From JABAYQ01 sp049890095 (GTDB lineage Bacteria > Bacteroidota > Bacteroidia > Flavobacteriales > UBA7312), in contig JBMHCD010000005.1 of NCBI GenBank assembly GCA_049890095.1, forward strand, positions 62,001 through 126,000: DNA of 64,000 nucleotides, written 5' to 3'. A program made the translations under genes and the position numbers. A model generated the notes under the pieces. It was given only the letters and a program-made list of their open reading frames with translations. It ran no database searches and was not told where the DNA came from. Position 1 is the stretch's first letter, and each line of letters starts with the position of its first letter. This document shows positions 34,360-43,017 of the stretch, one piece after another.

Positions 34360-36282
34360 ATGCGAATATTTTTTATCATAATGCTTTGTTGTACATCTGT
34401 AATGGCACAGCATAATTGCGATTTGGAAGTAAATGCCAAGTCTAAAAAAGCATACAAAAAAGCAAAGTCTGCAGCAAACTCCAGATTGTATGCTAAGGCT
34501 AATCAGTATTTGAAAGAAGCAATTGATGACCAATCGGATTTTGTAGATGCTTATTTTTTGTTAGCACGCATTTTATTAGAGCAAAAAAATGAAAATTTGG
34601 CGGCTCAAAACTTTAAAAAGGTAATAGAGATATGTGCCGATTATTCTCCCGAAGTATATTGGTTGTTGGCAAATATTGAGTTTAATGGGGGCTTGTATAA
34701 AGAGGCAGAGCAAAATTTCAAAACATATCTCACTTTTGTAAATCTAGATCCAAAAAATAGGACTTTGGCACAAGAACGTTTAAAAAAAGCTATTTTCCTC
34801 AATCAAATGTATAGTAATCCGGTTCCTTTTCAACCTACTTTGGTGCAAGGGATAAGTACTAGCGAAGATGAGTATTTATCGATTTTTTCTCCTGATAATG
34901 AGCTGGCTCTTTTTGTTAGGCGTGGTGTTCGACAGGAAAAAGGGATGTTAGCTTCGTCTACATTAGAAGAATTTGTTATGGCAAAAACTGATTCTAATGG
35001 TGTTTTTAATAAAGGTGAATTGATGCCTTACCCTTTTAATTTGAATAGAAACCAGGGTAGTGCTTCCTTAACTATAGCAAATAATGAGATGTATCTTTCT
35101 GTTTGTGAAATAGTAGATAATTACAACAACTGTGATTTGTTTTATACCTTTATTGATAAGGGGTTTTGGGGCGATTTAAAACGTTTGAAATATCCGGTTA
35201 ATACACCTAGTTCTTGGGAGTCTCAACCTAGTATTTCTTCGGATGGTAATACCCTAATTTTCACTAGTGCTCGTATGGGAGGAGTAGGTAAAACAGACTT
35301 GTATAGCGTTCAAAAAAATGAGAACGGAGAATGGACCAATTTACAATCTCTTTCTTTTAATACTGAAGGTTCGGAAAAATCTCCTTTTCTACATCCAGAT
35401 GGTAAAACTTTATATTTTTCTTCTGATGGTCTTCAAGGATTAGGGGGGTATGATATATTCTATTGTAAATTAGATTCTAATGGAGAATGGACCACACCAA
35501 AAAATATAGGATTTCCTATCAATAGTGAGCAAGATGATTTGGGGTTTTTTGTTAGCACTGATGGGAAGAACGCTTATTTTTCTTCCAATAAGTTAGAAGG
35601 AGCTGGGGGCTTGGATTTGTATTCTTTTTCTTTGTATAAGGAAGCTAGACCAGAGCGTGTTTTGATGCTCAAAGGAGAAGTGTTAGACAAGGAGGGCGAA
35701 CCAGTTCAAAATTCTTACTTGGAAATAAAATCCTTAAAATCCAATAAAGTAGAGCGAGTAGAGGTTAATGCAAGAGATGGTAAGTATGTTGGTTTGGTTA
35801 CTTTAGATAAAGATGAAGATGTATTAGTAACTGTAAATGGAAAGGGATATGCTTTTAATTCTACCTATATTAATGCGGACGATCGTGCATTTGAAGGTCC
35901 TTCCAATTTAGATTTTGATTTATCCAAAATAGAAGTAGGAAAGGCGTTTAAGATTAATAATATTTATTTTTCTACAGATTCCTTTAATCTTAATAAAAAG
36001 GCAAAAATAATTTTAAACAGCTTTGTTGAATTTCTACAAGCAAACCCTAGCGTTCGAATAGCAGTTCATGGACATACCGATAGCGATGGTGATCAACTGT
36101 TAAATTTGGAATTATCTACCAAAAGGGCAGAGCAGGTACATAATTATTTAAAAGATATGGGTGTTGAGGCCAGTAGGTTGCAGTTTAAGGGATTTGGAGA
36201 AACCAAGCCTTTACAGTCCAACAATAGTGAAGAAGGGAAATCTGCAAATAGAAGAACCGAGTTTTTCGTAGTAGGAAAATAA
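34360..36282 (+). CDS. OmpA-family lipid-less outer-membrane-associated protein with TPR and PD40 propeller (PorE-like)
   Basis: A 640-residue exported protein: signal peptide 1-17 (ending VMAQ), TPR-like helices (about 25-150), then a WD40-like PD40 beta-propeller (about 160-420). The propeller shows repeated DGNTLIFTS, DGKTLYFSS and DGKNAYFSS elements. A carboxypeptidase-regulatory-like domain (about 435-500) and a C-terminal OmpA peptidoglycan-binding domain (about 525-640, HGHTDSDGDQLLNLELSTKRA) complete it. This four-domain order is that of PorE, a T9SS component tying the machinery to peptidoglycan; many paralogs share it, so the PorE role is a suggestion. No lipobox is seen. Confidence 0.85.
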   Translation: MRIFFIIMLCCTSVMAQHNCDLEVNAKSKKAYKKAKSAANSRLYAKANQYLKEAIDDQSDFVDAYFLLARILLEQKNENLAAQNFKKVIEICADYSPEVYWLLANIEFNGGLYKEAEQNFKTYLTFVNLDPKNRTLAQERLKKAIFLNQMYSNPVPFQPTLVQGISTSEDEYLSIFSPDNELALFVRRGVRQEKGMLASSTLEEFVMAKTDSNGVFNKGELMPYPFNLNRNQGSASLTIANNEMYLSVCEIVDNYNNCDLFYTFIDKGFWGDLKRLKYPVNTPSSWESQPSISSDGNTLIFTSARMGGVGKTDLYSVQKNENGEWTNLQSLSFNTEGSEKSPFLHPDGKTLYFSSDGLQGLGGYDIFYCKLDSNGEWTTPKNIGFPINSEQDDLGFFVSTDGKNAYFSSNKLEGAGGLDLYSFSLYKEARPERVLMLKGEVLDKEGEPVQNSYLEIKSLKSNKVERVEVNARDGKYVGLVTLDKDEDVLVTVNGKGYAFNSTYINADDRAFEGPSNLDFDLSKIEVGKAFKINNIYFSTDSFNLNKKAKIILNSFVEFLQANPSVRIAVHGHTDSDGDQLLNLELSTKRAEQVHNYLKDMGVEASRLQFKGFGETKPLQSNNSEEGKSANRRTEFFVVGK

Positions 36283-36293
36283 ATTAGAGTAAA

Positions 36294-36321
36294 AAAAAAC
36301 CCGCTAGTTAGCAGGTTTTTT
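36294..36321. terminator. Bidirectional terminator between the PorE-like gene and rplS
   Basis: Stem AAAAAACCCGCT / AGCAGGTTTTTT with loop AGTT; the one C-A mismatch on the plus strand is a G-U pair on the minus strand. It is flanked by A and T tracts and serves the convergent genes. Confidence 0.85.
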
Positions 36322-36324
36322 GAA

Positions 36325-36672
36325 TTATCTTCTTTTTTCTTTAATTCTTGCTTTTTTACCAGTAAGTTCTCTTTGGTAAAATATACGTGCTCTACGAACA
36401 GCACCTTCTTTGTTCAATTCAATTTTTTCGATAAAAGGAGAAGAGAATGGAAATACTCTTTCTACTCCAATACTGCTGGACATTTTACGGATAGTAAAAG
36501 TTTCAACCGCCTTTCTTCCTTTTCGCTGGAGAACCACTCCTCTAAAGAGCTGAGTTCTTTCCTTGTTTCCTTCCTTAATTTTGTAGTGTACCGTAATAGT
36601 ATCTCCCGCACTAAAATTTGGGAAATCCTTTCTAGATAATAATTCGTTTTCTACGTATGAAATATTTTCCAT
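36325..36672 (-). CDS. rplS: 50S ribosomal protein L19
   Basis: A 115-residue L19 of normal length: FSAGDTITVHYKIKEG, QLFRGVVLQRKG, ETFTIRKMSSSIGVERVFPF and the C-terminal RRARIFYQRELTGKKARIKE. It lies downstream of trmD, as in many bacteria, with about 100 nt between them that hold a short hairpin. Confidence 0.97.
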   Translation of the reverse strand: MENISYVENELLSRKDFPNFSAGDTITVHYKIKEGNKERTQLFRGVVLQRKGRKAVETFTIRKMSSSIGVERVFPFSSPFIEKIELNKEGAVRRARIFYQRELTGKKARIKEKRR

Positions 36673-36695
36673 CTGAGTATTGTTATTAAATTCTT

Positions 36696-36708
36696 CCCTT
36701 AAAAAGGG
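36696..36708 (-). promoter_or_regulatory. Short hairpin in the rplS leader
   Basis: CCCTT-TTT-AAGGG on the minus strand, about 24 nt upstream of the rplS ATG, with a near -7 box (TAATATTG) just before it. It may be a ribosomal-protein leader element or chance; too small to decide. Confidence 0.3.
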
Positions 36709-36772
36709 TTTGCAATATTACGATATAATTTTAAATATTAGAATAATTATTTAAAAAAAGTAAAATAATTGA

Positions 36773-37444
36773 TTACAGTAGGTCTGGTCGGCGATTTTTT
36801 GTTCGTTTTAAGGCTTGTTCTTCTCGCCAAGCATCAATCTCTTTAAAGTTTCCTGAGCGTAAAACTTGAGGGACTTCCCATCCGTTGTAGTTGGCTGGTC
36901 GGGTATAAACGGGTGGTGCTAGCAAATTGTCTTGAAAAGAATCGGTTAGGGCAGAGGTTTCATCCGAAATTACTCCAGGTATTAGTCGGATTATGCTATC
37001 GCAAAGTACTGCTGCTGCAAGTTCGCCACCAGTAAGTACATAATCTCCTATAGATATTTCGTGCGTAATGTAATGATCGCGTATGCGTTGATCCACTCCT
37101 TTATAATGGCCACAAAGCATAATGATATTCTTAAAGATAGATAGTTGGTTGCTTAATCTTTGTTTAAGTAAATTGCCGTCTGGGGTTAGATAAATTACAG
37201 CATCGTATTTTCTTTTGGCTTTTAATTGATCTATGCAGTTGACTATCGGCTCAATGGTCATTACCATTCCTGCACCACCTCCAAATTGGTAATCGTCCAC
37301 TTTTTTGTGTTTGTCGGTGGAGTATGAGCGTATGTCGTGCAGCTCAATTTCGACCAATCCTTTGTCTTTTGCTCTTTGCAAAATAGAGTGCTCAAAAGGA
37401 CTTTTTAAAAGCTCTGGATGAATGGTAAGAATGTCTATTCTCAT
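36773..37444 (-). CDS. trmD: tRNA (guanine-N1-)-methyltransferase
   Basis: A 223-residue SPOUT methyltransferase for m1G37. It begins MRIDILTIHPELL. The knot segments LCGHYKGVDQRI and SIGDYVLTGGELAAAV, and the late PPVYTRPANYNGWEVPQVL, are intact. Length is normal. Confidence 0.96.
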   Translation of the reverse strand: MRIDILTIHPELLKSPFEHSILQRAKDKGLVEIELHDIRSYSTDKHKKVDDYQFGGGAGMVMTIEPIVNCIDQLKAKRKYDAVIYLTPDGNLLKQRLSNQLSIFKNIIMLCGHYKGVDQRIRDHYITHEISIGDYVLTGGELAAAVLCDSIIRLIPGVISDETSALTDSFQDNLLAPPVYTRPANYNGWEVPQVLRSGNFKEIDAWREEQALKRTKNRRPDLL

Positions 37445-37652
37445 GGCTCAAAAGTAAGCAATATTATTTTAATGAAATAACTTCTTTTGGCGTCTTTTTG
37501 GGCTAAAAACATCGACTGACATATTGTCATAACAAAATTATAAAAAACTAATAATCAGTATTTTATATAATTTTAAATAAACTAATAAATTAGTAATAGT
37601 TTTTTTGGAGTATCATTTTGTTATTTTGGATAAAAGACCAACTTTTTAGTAG

Positions 37653-38425
37653 TCATTTCTGTGCTTGTTTTGATTCTTTTTTAAGTAAATCGACTTCTTT
37701 TTTTAGCAAGTGAATTTGCTTGTTTTGTTGTTCGATAATGTCTTGTTGTTCTTGTATGGCTTTGACTATTAGAGCTACAAATTCGGCATAGCGAATGCCA
37801 TATATTCCTGTTGGGTTTTGTGGTGCATCTACGCCATGAAAATCAAAATTTAGGCTATCTGCCAATGCCTCTACGTCTTGGGCCAGAAAGCCTATTTGAG
37901 TCTCATCGTAAAGCTTTTGGTAATGTTTTGGAGAAGAAATAGTATCTGTATTTCTTTGGAACATATCCACTTTTTTAAAATTGAAATTATAAGTTAGAGG
38001 TTTTAGTCTCATTATAAAATCTAAACCAACGACATTATCTTTTATATTTTCTTTAAAGCGTTTGTCCGATGTGATTGACCAGCTTTTAGTGTTAGTCTTA
38101 ATACGTTATCGGTTCTAAAGGATAGGTCTTGATTATCTGTTGTTCCTATAAAATTAGTAAAATCGTCCGTTCCAGCATTTCCTGTTATATCCCATGCATT
38201 TGAAGAAGAAGAGCTGGTAGGAGTCTGTATCCGGTTTGTTCCGTCAAAGTAATACATGAAGCCATTATCTAAATTAAAGGCTAAATTTCCTCTTATTGGA
38301 TTAGCAATAGCATTGATTGCGGCTAGGTTGTTAAACTGATGAACGGCAATTAGTTGATTTGAAGTTTGAGCAATACTTATCAAGCAAAAAAGACTAAGTA
38401 CTACAATTAGTAGAAGTTTTTTCAT
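37653..38425 (-). pseudogene. Broken S74-type (endosialidase chaperone) fibre protein gene
   Basis: The N-terminal frame (38425-38042) has a signal peptide (ending ISIAQ), a DNGFMYYFDGTNRIQ region and GTTDNQDLSFRTDNVLRLTLKA, typical of Bacteroidota secreted trimeric fibre proteins. It stops shortly after. In the next frame the S74 autocleavage/chaperone domain continues without a start: SWSITSDKRFKENI from about 38087, then KPLTYNFNFKK, IGFLAQDVEA and YAEFVALIVKAIQEQ, ending in a coiled coil at 37653. The fibre body normally between these parts is absent, so the gene lost an internal segment and the joint is out of frame. Confidence 0.8.
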
Positions 38426-38667
38426 TTTTAGGTTTTAAGATTAATTTATATAGCCAATATACGAAAAAATTTATTTTCCGAAGTTCTCAAGGTAATTCTA
38501 TCATACCAAATTGAACGGTAATTTCTAGTTGGTGAAACCCTTGAATTAAAACATTTTGATTTTGAAACAAATCAATGGAAATTTACTGTGTGTAAGTAGA
38601 AAATTATTGAGGACTTAAACTTTAACCATGACTAATTAAAGCCAAGAAGAAAAACAAAATCAAAAAG

Positions 38668-38751
38668 TGCCCAGAATGGGATTTGAACCCATACGCTCAT
38701 GAGAGCACAGCCCCCTCAAGACTGCGTGTCTACCAATTCCACCACCTGGGC
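38668..38751 (-). tRNA. tRNA-Leu (anticodon GAG)
   Basis: On the minus strand an 84-base cloverleaf: acceptor GCCCAGG / TCTGGGC with a G-T pair next to the D arm side, discriminator A, and D arm with GGAATTGGTAGAC. The anticodon stem is CAGTC / GGCTG with loop TTGAGGG (anticodon GAG). A long variable arm and T arm GGGTTCAAATCCC follow. CCA is not encoded. Confidence 0.95.
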
Positions 38752-38756
38752 AAAAA

Positions 38757-38783
38757 CAAAAAAAACCCGAAATATCGGGTTTT
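38757..38783 (-). terminator. Rho-independent terminator between tRNA-Lys and tRNA-Leu
   Basis: Perfect stem AAAACCCGA / TCGGGTTTT with a four-base loop and a T run on the minus strand. It implies that tRNA-Lys is terminated before tRNA-Leu, or only partly read through. Confidence 0.8.
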
Positions 38784-38787
38784 GTAG

Positions 38788-38860
38788 TGACCTGGCTGGG
38801 GCTCGAACCCAGGACCCTCTCCTTAAAAGGGAGATGCTCTACCAACTGAGCTACCAGGTC
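38788..38860 (-). tRNA. tRNA-Lys (anticodon TTT)
   Basis: On the minus strand a 73-base cloverleaf: acceptor GACCTGG / CCAGGTC, discriminator A, D arm AGCTCAGTTGGTAGAGC, anticodon stem TCTCC / GGAGA with loop CTTTTAA (anticodon TTT), and T arm CTGGGTTCGAGCCCCAG. CCA is not encoded. Confidence 0.96.
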
Positions 38861-38961
38861 GCCTGTTTAAAGCGCTGCAAATATAGTTGCAAAATTTTAT
38901 TTTACAACACTATAAACCTATTTTTTTTAAAATATTTTTTCGAATGTTTTTGCAAAAAAAA

Positions 38962-40125
38962 TTAAATGGTTTTGCATCTTTCGAAAGGTGCATTGCTATC
39001 AAACAATTTTCGATATGTTTTGAGTGTCATGTATTTTTGGGCTCCAAGGTTATCTATAATATGAATCATTTTTGGGTTGAAATCTCCAATCCATGTGATG
39101 ATTAGTTTTTGATAAGTGGACTCCTGGCTTTCAAATTGCTTTTTAATAGCCATGATTAAAGCACCCTCTAAACCTTTTTTCTGATGTTCTGGGCTAACCC
39201 CAAATGCTAAGCCAAAAACGGTTTTAGGTTTTTTGGTGTATTTGTAAAATAGAAATTTCAATTTTCCGATTACATCTAGATTTCCATTAATATGTTTGAA
39301 TATTTCATTTAATTCTGGAAGTGCAATAAAAAAAGCAACTGGTTCATTTTTATGATAAGCAAACCATATTAATTTTTCATCCATTACAGGTTTCATTGCT
39401 CGCATTATTGCTCTTGCCTGAGAGGCTGCCATTCCTTTAAAATTATTGTGGCTTGTCCAGGCTTTGTTATAAACTGTTCTGAAGTCTTCAGCGTATTCGA
39501 ACATTTTTTTTGTTTCTAAATGCCTAAAGCTATAGTCTTCGTTTCTGGCAATTCTATCGGCTCTATCTTTATATTTTTTGGTTATGTCTTGATCAATGTC
39601 TCTGTAATATACGTACTGTTCGAAATAAGTTTTAAAGCCATAATTTTCGAAAAGGGTTTGGTAGTATTTAGGTTGGTAAGCATTTCCGTAAATAGGAGCT
39701 TTATTAAATCCTTGAGTTAGCAACCCCCAGTATTTATCTTTTTCTCCAAAATTTATTGGTCCGTCCATTGCTTCCATTTGGTTGGATTCTAGCCATTTTT
39801 TGGCTGTGTTGAACAGTAAGTTCGCTACTTCCTGACTGTCGATAGCTTCAAAAAAGCCAATACCTCCAGTAGGTTGTTTTTCGCTTTTTGCTGTTTTATT
39901 ATTAATAAATGCAGCAATTCGACCAATATTTTTTCCTTGTTCGTCTTTTAAAATCCATCTTATTGCTTTTCCATGACGATAGTATTTATTTTTTTTAGGG
40001 TTAAAAACAGCTTCCACTTCTTGTCGAATGTGTGGTATCCAGTTTTTATCGTTTTGATAGATAGTAAAAGGAAGTTTGTGGAAGTCTTTGACTAATTTCC
40101 TGTTGTTAACTTCTAAAATTGTCAT
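38962..40125 (-). CDS. GNAT-fold acyltransferase-like protein, unknown substrate
   Basis: A 387-residue soluble protein of a family widespread in Bacteroidota and usually described as hypothetical or GNAT-like. The N-terminal part has FTIYQNDKNWIPHI, GRIAAFINNK and the conserved DGPINFGEKDKYWGLL. The C-terminal half carries a GNAT-like core with PVAFFIALPELNE and VSPEHQKKGLEGALI, the latter resembling the acetyl-CoA-binding loop. No substrate can be named. Confidence 0.7.
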   Translation of the reverse strand: MTILEVNNRKLVKDFHKLPFTIYQNDKNWIPHIRQEVEAVFNPKKNKYYRHGKAIRWILKDEQGKNIGRIAAFINNKTAKSEKQPTGGIGFFEAIDSQEVANLLFNTAKKWLESNQMEAMDGPINFGEKDKYWGLLTQGFNKAPIYGNAYQPKYYQTLFENYGFKTYFEQYVYYRDIDQDITKKYKDRADRIARNEDYSFRHLETKKMFEYAEDFRTVYNKAWTSHNNFKGMAASQARAIMRAMKPVMDEKLIWFAYHKNEPVAFFIALPELNEIFKHINGNLDVIGKLKFLFYKYTKKPKTVFGLAFGVSPEHQKKGLEGALIMAIKKQFESQESTYQKLIITWIGDFNPKMIHIIDNLGAQKYMTLKTYRKLFDSNAPFERCKTI

Positions 40126-40167
40126 AAAATTACCGATATTTGTTACAACAAATAAAGTTGAAAATTA

Positions 40168-40971
40168 ATGAAAAACAAAGTCGTCATCATTACAGGCGCT
40201 TCTTCAGGTATAGGCAAAGCTTGTGCTTTAGAATTTGCAAATGGTGGTGCATCTGTTGTTTTAGCAGCTCGTAATCAATCTCGTTTGGATTCGGTTGTTG
40301 ATCAAATAAAATCTACTAAGGGTCAAGCAATTTCTGTGGTTGCCGATGTAAGCAAACAAGAAGATTGTAAAAATTTGATAGAAGTAGCAATTGCAAATTT
40401 TGGAAAGATTGATGTGCTAGTTAATAATGCCGGAATTTCTATGAGAGCAATTTTAGAAAATACGGAAATATCGGTTATTGAAAAAGTTATGAAAATCAAT
40501 TTTTTTGGTACGGTTTATTGTACAAAATATGCTTTGCCTCATCTTCTTAAACAAAAAGGTTCTGTTGTAGGAGTTTCTTCTATCGCAGGTTACAAGGGGT
40601 TGCCAGCTAGAACAGGATATTCAGCTTCCAAATTTGCTATGCAAGGATTTTTAGAATCGCTTCGTTTAGAAAATTTGAAAAAAGGATTACACGTGCTGAT
40701 AGCTTGCCCTGGATTTACGGCTTCTAATATTAGAAATACCGCTTTGGATAAAGATGGTAATGTACAAAGCGAAAGCCCTAGAAATGAACAAAAAATGATG
40801 TCGGCAAAACAGGTTGCTCAATATATCGTTAGAGCAGTTCAAAAACGTCAAAACAGTCTTATATTGACGTTAAATGGAAAACTTACTGTATTTTTGAATA
40901 AATTTTTTCCAAAGTTAGTAGATAAACTTGTTTACAGTCATTTAAAAAAAGAACCAAACTCACCATTTTAA
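40168..40971 (+). CDS. Short-chain dehydrogenase/reductase (SDR)
   Basis: A 267-residue classical SDR. The cofactor motif GASSGIG is at residues 10-16, NNAG is at 86-89, and the catalytic Ser138, Tyr151 and Lys155 are in VSSIAG and GYSASK. Arg36 (ARNQSR) after the second strand suggests NADP. The C-terminal extension after 225 resembles membrane-associated SDRs. Substrate unknown. It precedes aroK by 21 nt. Confidence 0.9.
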   Translation: MKNKVVIITGASSGIGKACALEFANGGASVVLAARNQSRLDSVVDQIKSTKGQAISVVADVSKQEDCKNLIEVAIANFGKIDVLVNNAGISMRAILENTEISVIEKVMKINFFGTVYCTKYALPHLLKQKGSVVGVSSIAGYKGLPARTGYSASKFAMQGFLESLRLENLKKGLHVLIACPGFTASNIRNTALDKDGNVQSESPRNEQKMMSAKQVAQYIVRAVQKRQNSLILTLNGKLTVFLNKFFPKLVDKLVYSHLKKEPNSPF

Positions 40972-40992
40972 AACTTAAATAAAATAAAACCA

Positions 40993-41493
40993 ATGAGAAT
41001 ATTTTTAGTAGGATTCATGGGATGCGGTAAAAGCACCTTAGGAAAAAAACTTGCTCATAGCTTAGATCATAAATTTATTGACCTTGATGAATATATAGAG
41101 GATGAAGAGGGAAGAACAATTCAGCAAATCTTTGATGAAGATGGAGAAGATTATTTTAGAAAGTTAGAACGTGTTTATTTACATCGAGTTATTGATGAAG
41201 AAAATGTGGTTATTTCTACCGGGGGTGGAACGCCATGCTATTTCGACAATATGGAGCAAATGAACGATTATGGAAAAACCATATATGTAAATATGCATCC
41301 AAAAGCATTGATTCCTAGACTAAAAAATTCAAGTCAATTGCGTCCTTTACTAAAAGGGTTAGAAGGAGTTGAATTATTAGACTATATCTACAAAACCTTA
41401 AGAGAGCGAGAGTACTATTATAACTCTGCAAAATATATTGTTCCTGGCTTTAATCTAAATGCCAAAAAAATTATTGAGTTTTGTGAATTTTAA
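40993..41493 (+). CDS. aroK: Shikimate kinase
   Basis: A 166-residue P-loop kinase. Walker A GFMGCGKST is at 7-15. The shikimate-binding FIDLDEYIE and the FRKLER region are followed by VVISTGGGTPC. LRPLLKG in the lid has the catalytic Arg. It phosphorylates shikimate upstream of AroC. Length is normal. Confidence 0.95.
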   Translation: MRIFLVGFMGCGKSTLGKKLAHSLDHKFIDLDEYIEDEEGRTIQQIFDEDGEDYFRKLERVYLHRVIDEENVVISTGGGTPCYFDNMEQMNDYGKTIYVNMHPKALIPRLKNSSQLRPLLKGLEGVELLDYIYKTLREREYYYNSAKYIVPGFNLNAKKIIEFCEF

Positions 41494-41511
41494 CCTTAAA
41501 ACCTTTACAAA

Positions 41512-43017
41512 TTGAATGTTCATCATATAAGTAATAAATACCTTAGTTTAGATCAACTTATAGATATTATTTCGGATAATTATTCTTTAGCATTATCGGA
41601 AGAAGCAAAAGAAAAAGTAGTTAGATGTCGTAAATATTTGGATGAAAAAGTAAATCAATCTTCAAAACCTATTTATGGAATAAACACCGGTTTTGGATCC
41701 TTGTGTAACTTTGTTATTTCCGAAAATCAATTAGGAGAATTACAAAAAAACTTGGTGATGTCGCATGCCTGCGGTATGGGAGAGGAGATACCTTCTTCTG
41801 TTGTAAAGTTGATGATTCTTTTAAAAATTCAATCCTTATCATACGGTTATTCTGGAGTTCAGCTTTCTACAGTAGAACGACTAATAGATTTTTATAATAA
41901 AGATATTATTCCTGTTGTGTATCAACAAGGATCGTTGGGGGCTTCAGGTGATTTAGCTCCTCTTGCACATTTATCTCTACCATTATTAGGTTTAGGAGAA
42001 GTGTTTTACAAAGGAAAGAGAATGGCTTCTTGCGAAATGCTTGAGCAGGAAAGCTGGAAACCTATTCAGTTAAAATCAAAAGAGGGTTTAGCACTTTTAA
42101 ATGGAACTCAAATGATGAGTGCTTATGGCTTAGATTGCTTGATTAAAGCCTACAAAATAAATTATTTATCTGATTTGATTGGTTCTTTATCTTTGGATGC
42201 ATTTAATGGTAGGATAGAGCCGTTTAATAATTTGGTCCATGAAATTCGACCGCACAAAGGGCAATTGCAAACGGCAAAAAACGTAAGGACTTTTTTGGGC
42301 GATAGCGAATTGATACAATCAGAAAAAAATTCTGTACAAGATCCCTATTCTTTTCGTTGCATTCCACAAGTTCATGGAGCCTCTAAAGATGCTTTAGTTT
42401 ATGTTCATCAAGTAATACTTACCGAAATAAACTCAGTGACCGACAATCCAAATGTTTTTGTTGAGGAAGATCAAATTATTTCGGCGGGTAACTTTCATGG
42501 TCAGCCATTAGCTTTAGCCTTAGACCATTTGGCACTTGCTTTGTCTGAATTAGGGAATATATCTGAGAGAAGAACCTTTCAATTAATTTCTGGACAACGT
42601 GGTTTACCGCCTTATTTAGTCTTTAACCCTGGATTAAATTCTGGATTGATGATTCCTCAGTATACGGCTGCCAGTATTGTTAGTCAGAATAAGCAATATT
42701 GTTATCCTGCATCTTCCGATAGTATAGTATCATCCAATGGACAAGAAGACCATGTAAGTATGGGTGCAAATAGTGCTACCAAAATGTTTAAGGTAGTGCA
42801 AAATGTGAACCGTATTTTGGCAATAGAGCTAATGACTAGTTCTCAAGCATTATCATTTAGAGATAAAAATACGTCTTCTTTTTTAAGTGGATTTTTATCT
42901 GACTTTAGACATCATGTTGCTGTTCAGGAAAACGATACCGTTTTGTATGAGGATATGCATTCTGCTTTTGAGTTTGTAGAGAATTTTTCTGTGAAAAAAG
43001 AAGATCTGTTATTTTAG
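41512..43017 (+). CDS. hutH: Histidine ammonia-lyase
   Basis: A 501-residue MIO-dependent lyase converting histidine to urocanate. The Ala144-Ser145-Gly146 triad that forms the MIO cofactor is in GSLGASGDLAPLAHL. YGINTGFG at about residue 55, the NGTQ motif, and SAGNFHGQPLALALD are all present. The start is TTG at 41512: the nearby ATG at 41516 is out of frame. It is not next to hutI-ftcD, and no hutU lies nearby. Confidence 0.94.
   Translation: MNVHHISNKYLSLDQLIDIISDNYSLALSEEAKEKVVRCRKYLDEKVNQSSKPIYGINTGFGSLCNFVISENQLGELQKNLVMSHACGMGEEIPSSVVKLMILLKIQSLSYGYSGVQLSTVERLIDFYNKDIIPVVYQQGSLGASGDLAPLAHLSLPLLGLGEVFYKGKRMASCEMLEQESWKPIQLKSKEGLALLNGTQMMSAYGLDCLIKAYKINYLSDLIGSLSLDAFNGRIEPFNNLVHEIRPHKGQLQTAKNVRTFLGDSELIQSEKNSVQDPYSFRCIPQVHGASKDALVYVHQVILTEINSVTDNPNVFVEEDQIISAGNFHGQPLALALDHLALALSELGNISERRTFQLISGQRGLPPYLVFNPGLNSGLMIPQYTAASIVSQNKQYCYPASSDSIVSSNGQEDHVSMGANSATKMFKVVQNVNRILAIELMTSSQALSFRDKNTSSFLSGFLSDFRHHVAVQENDTVLYEDMHSAFEFVENFSVKKEDLLF

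Noticed and set aside
37653..38860. Prophage or integrated element at the tRNA genes, suggested by the S74 (tail-spike-type) domain
   Set aside because: The S74 gene has a signal peptide and the usual layout of Bacteroidota secreted fibre proteins. No integrase, direct repeat of the tRNA end, or phage structural gene is present.
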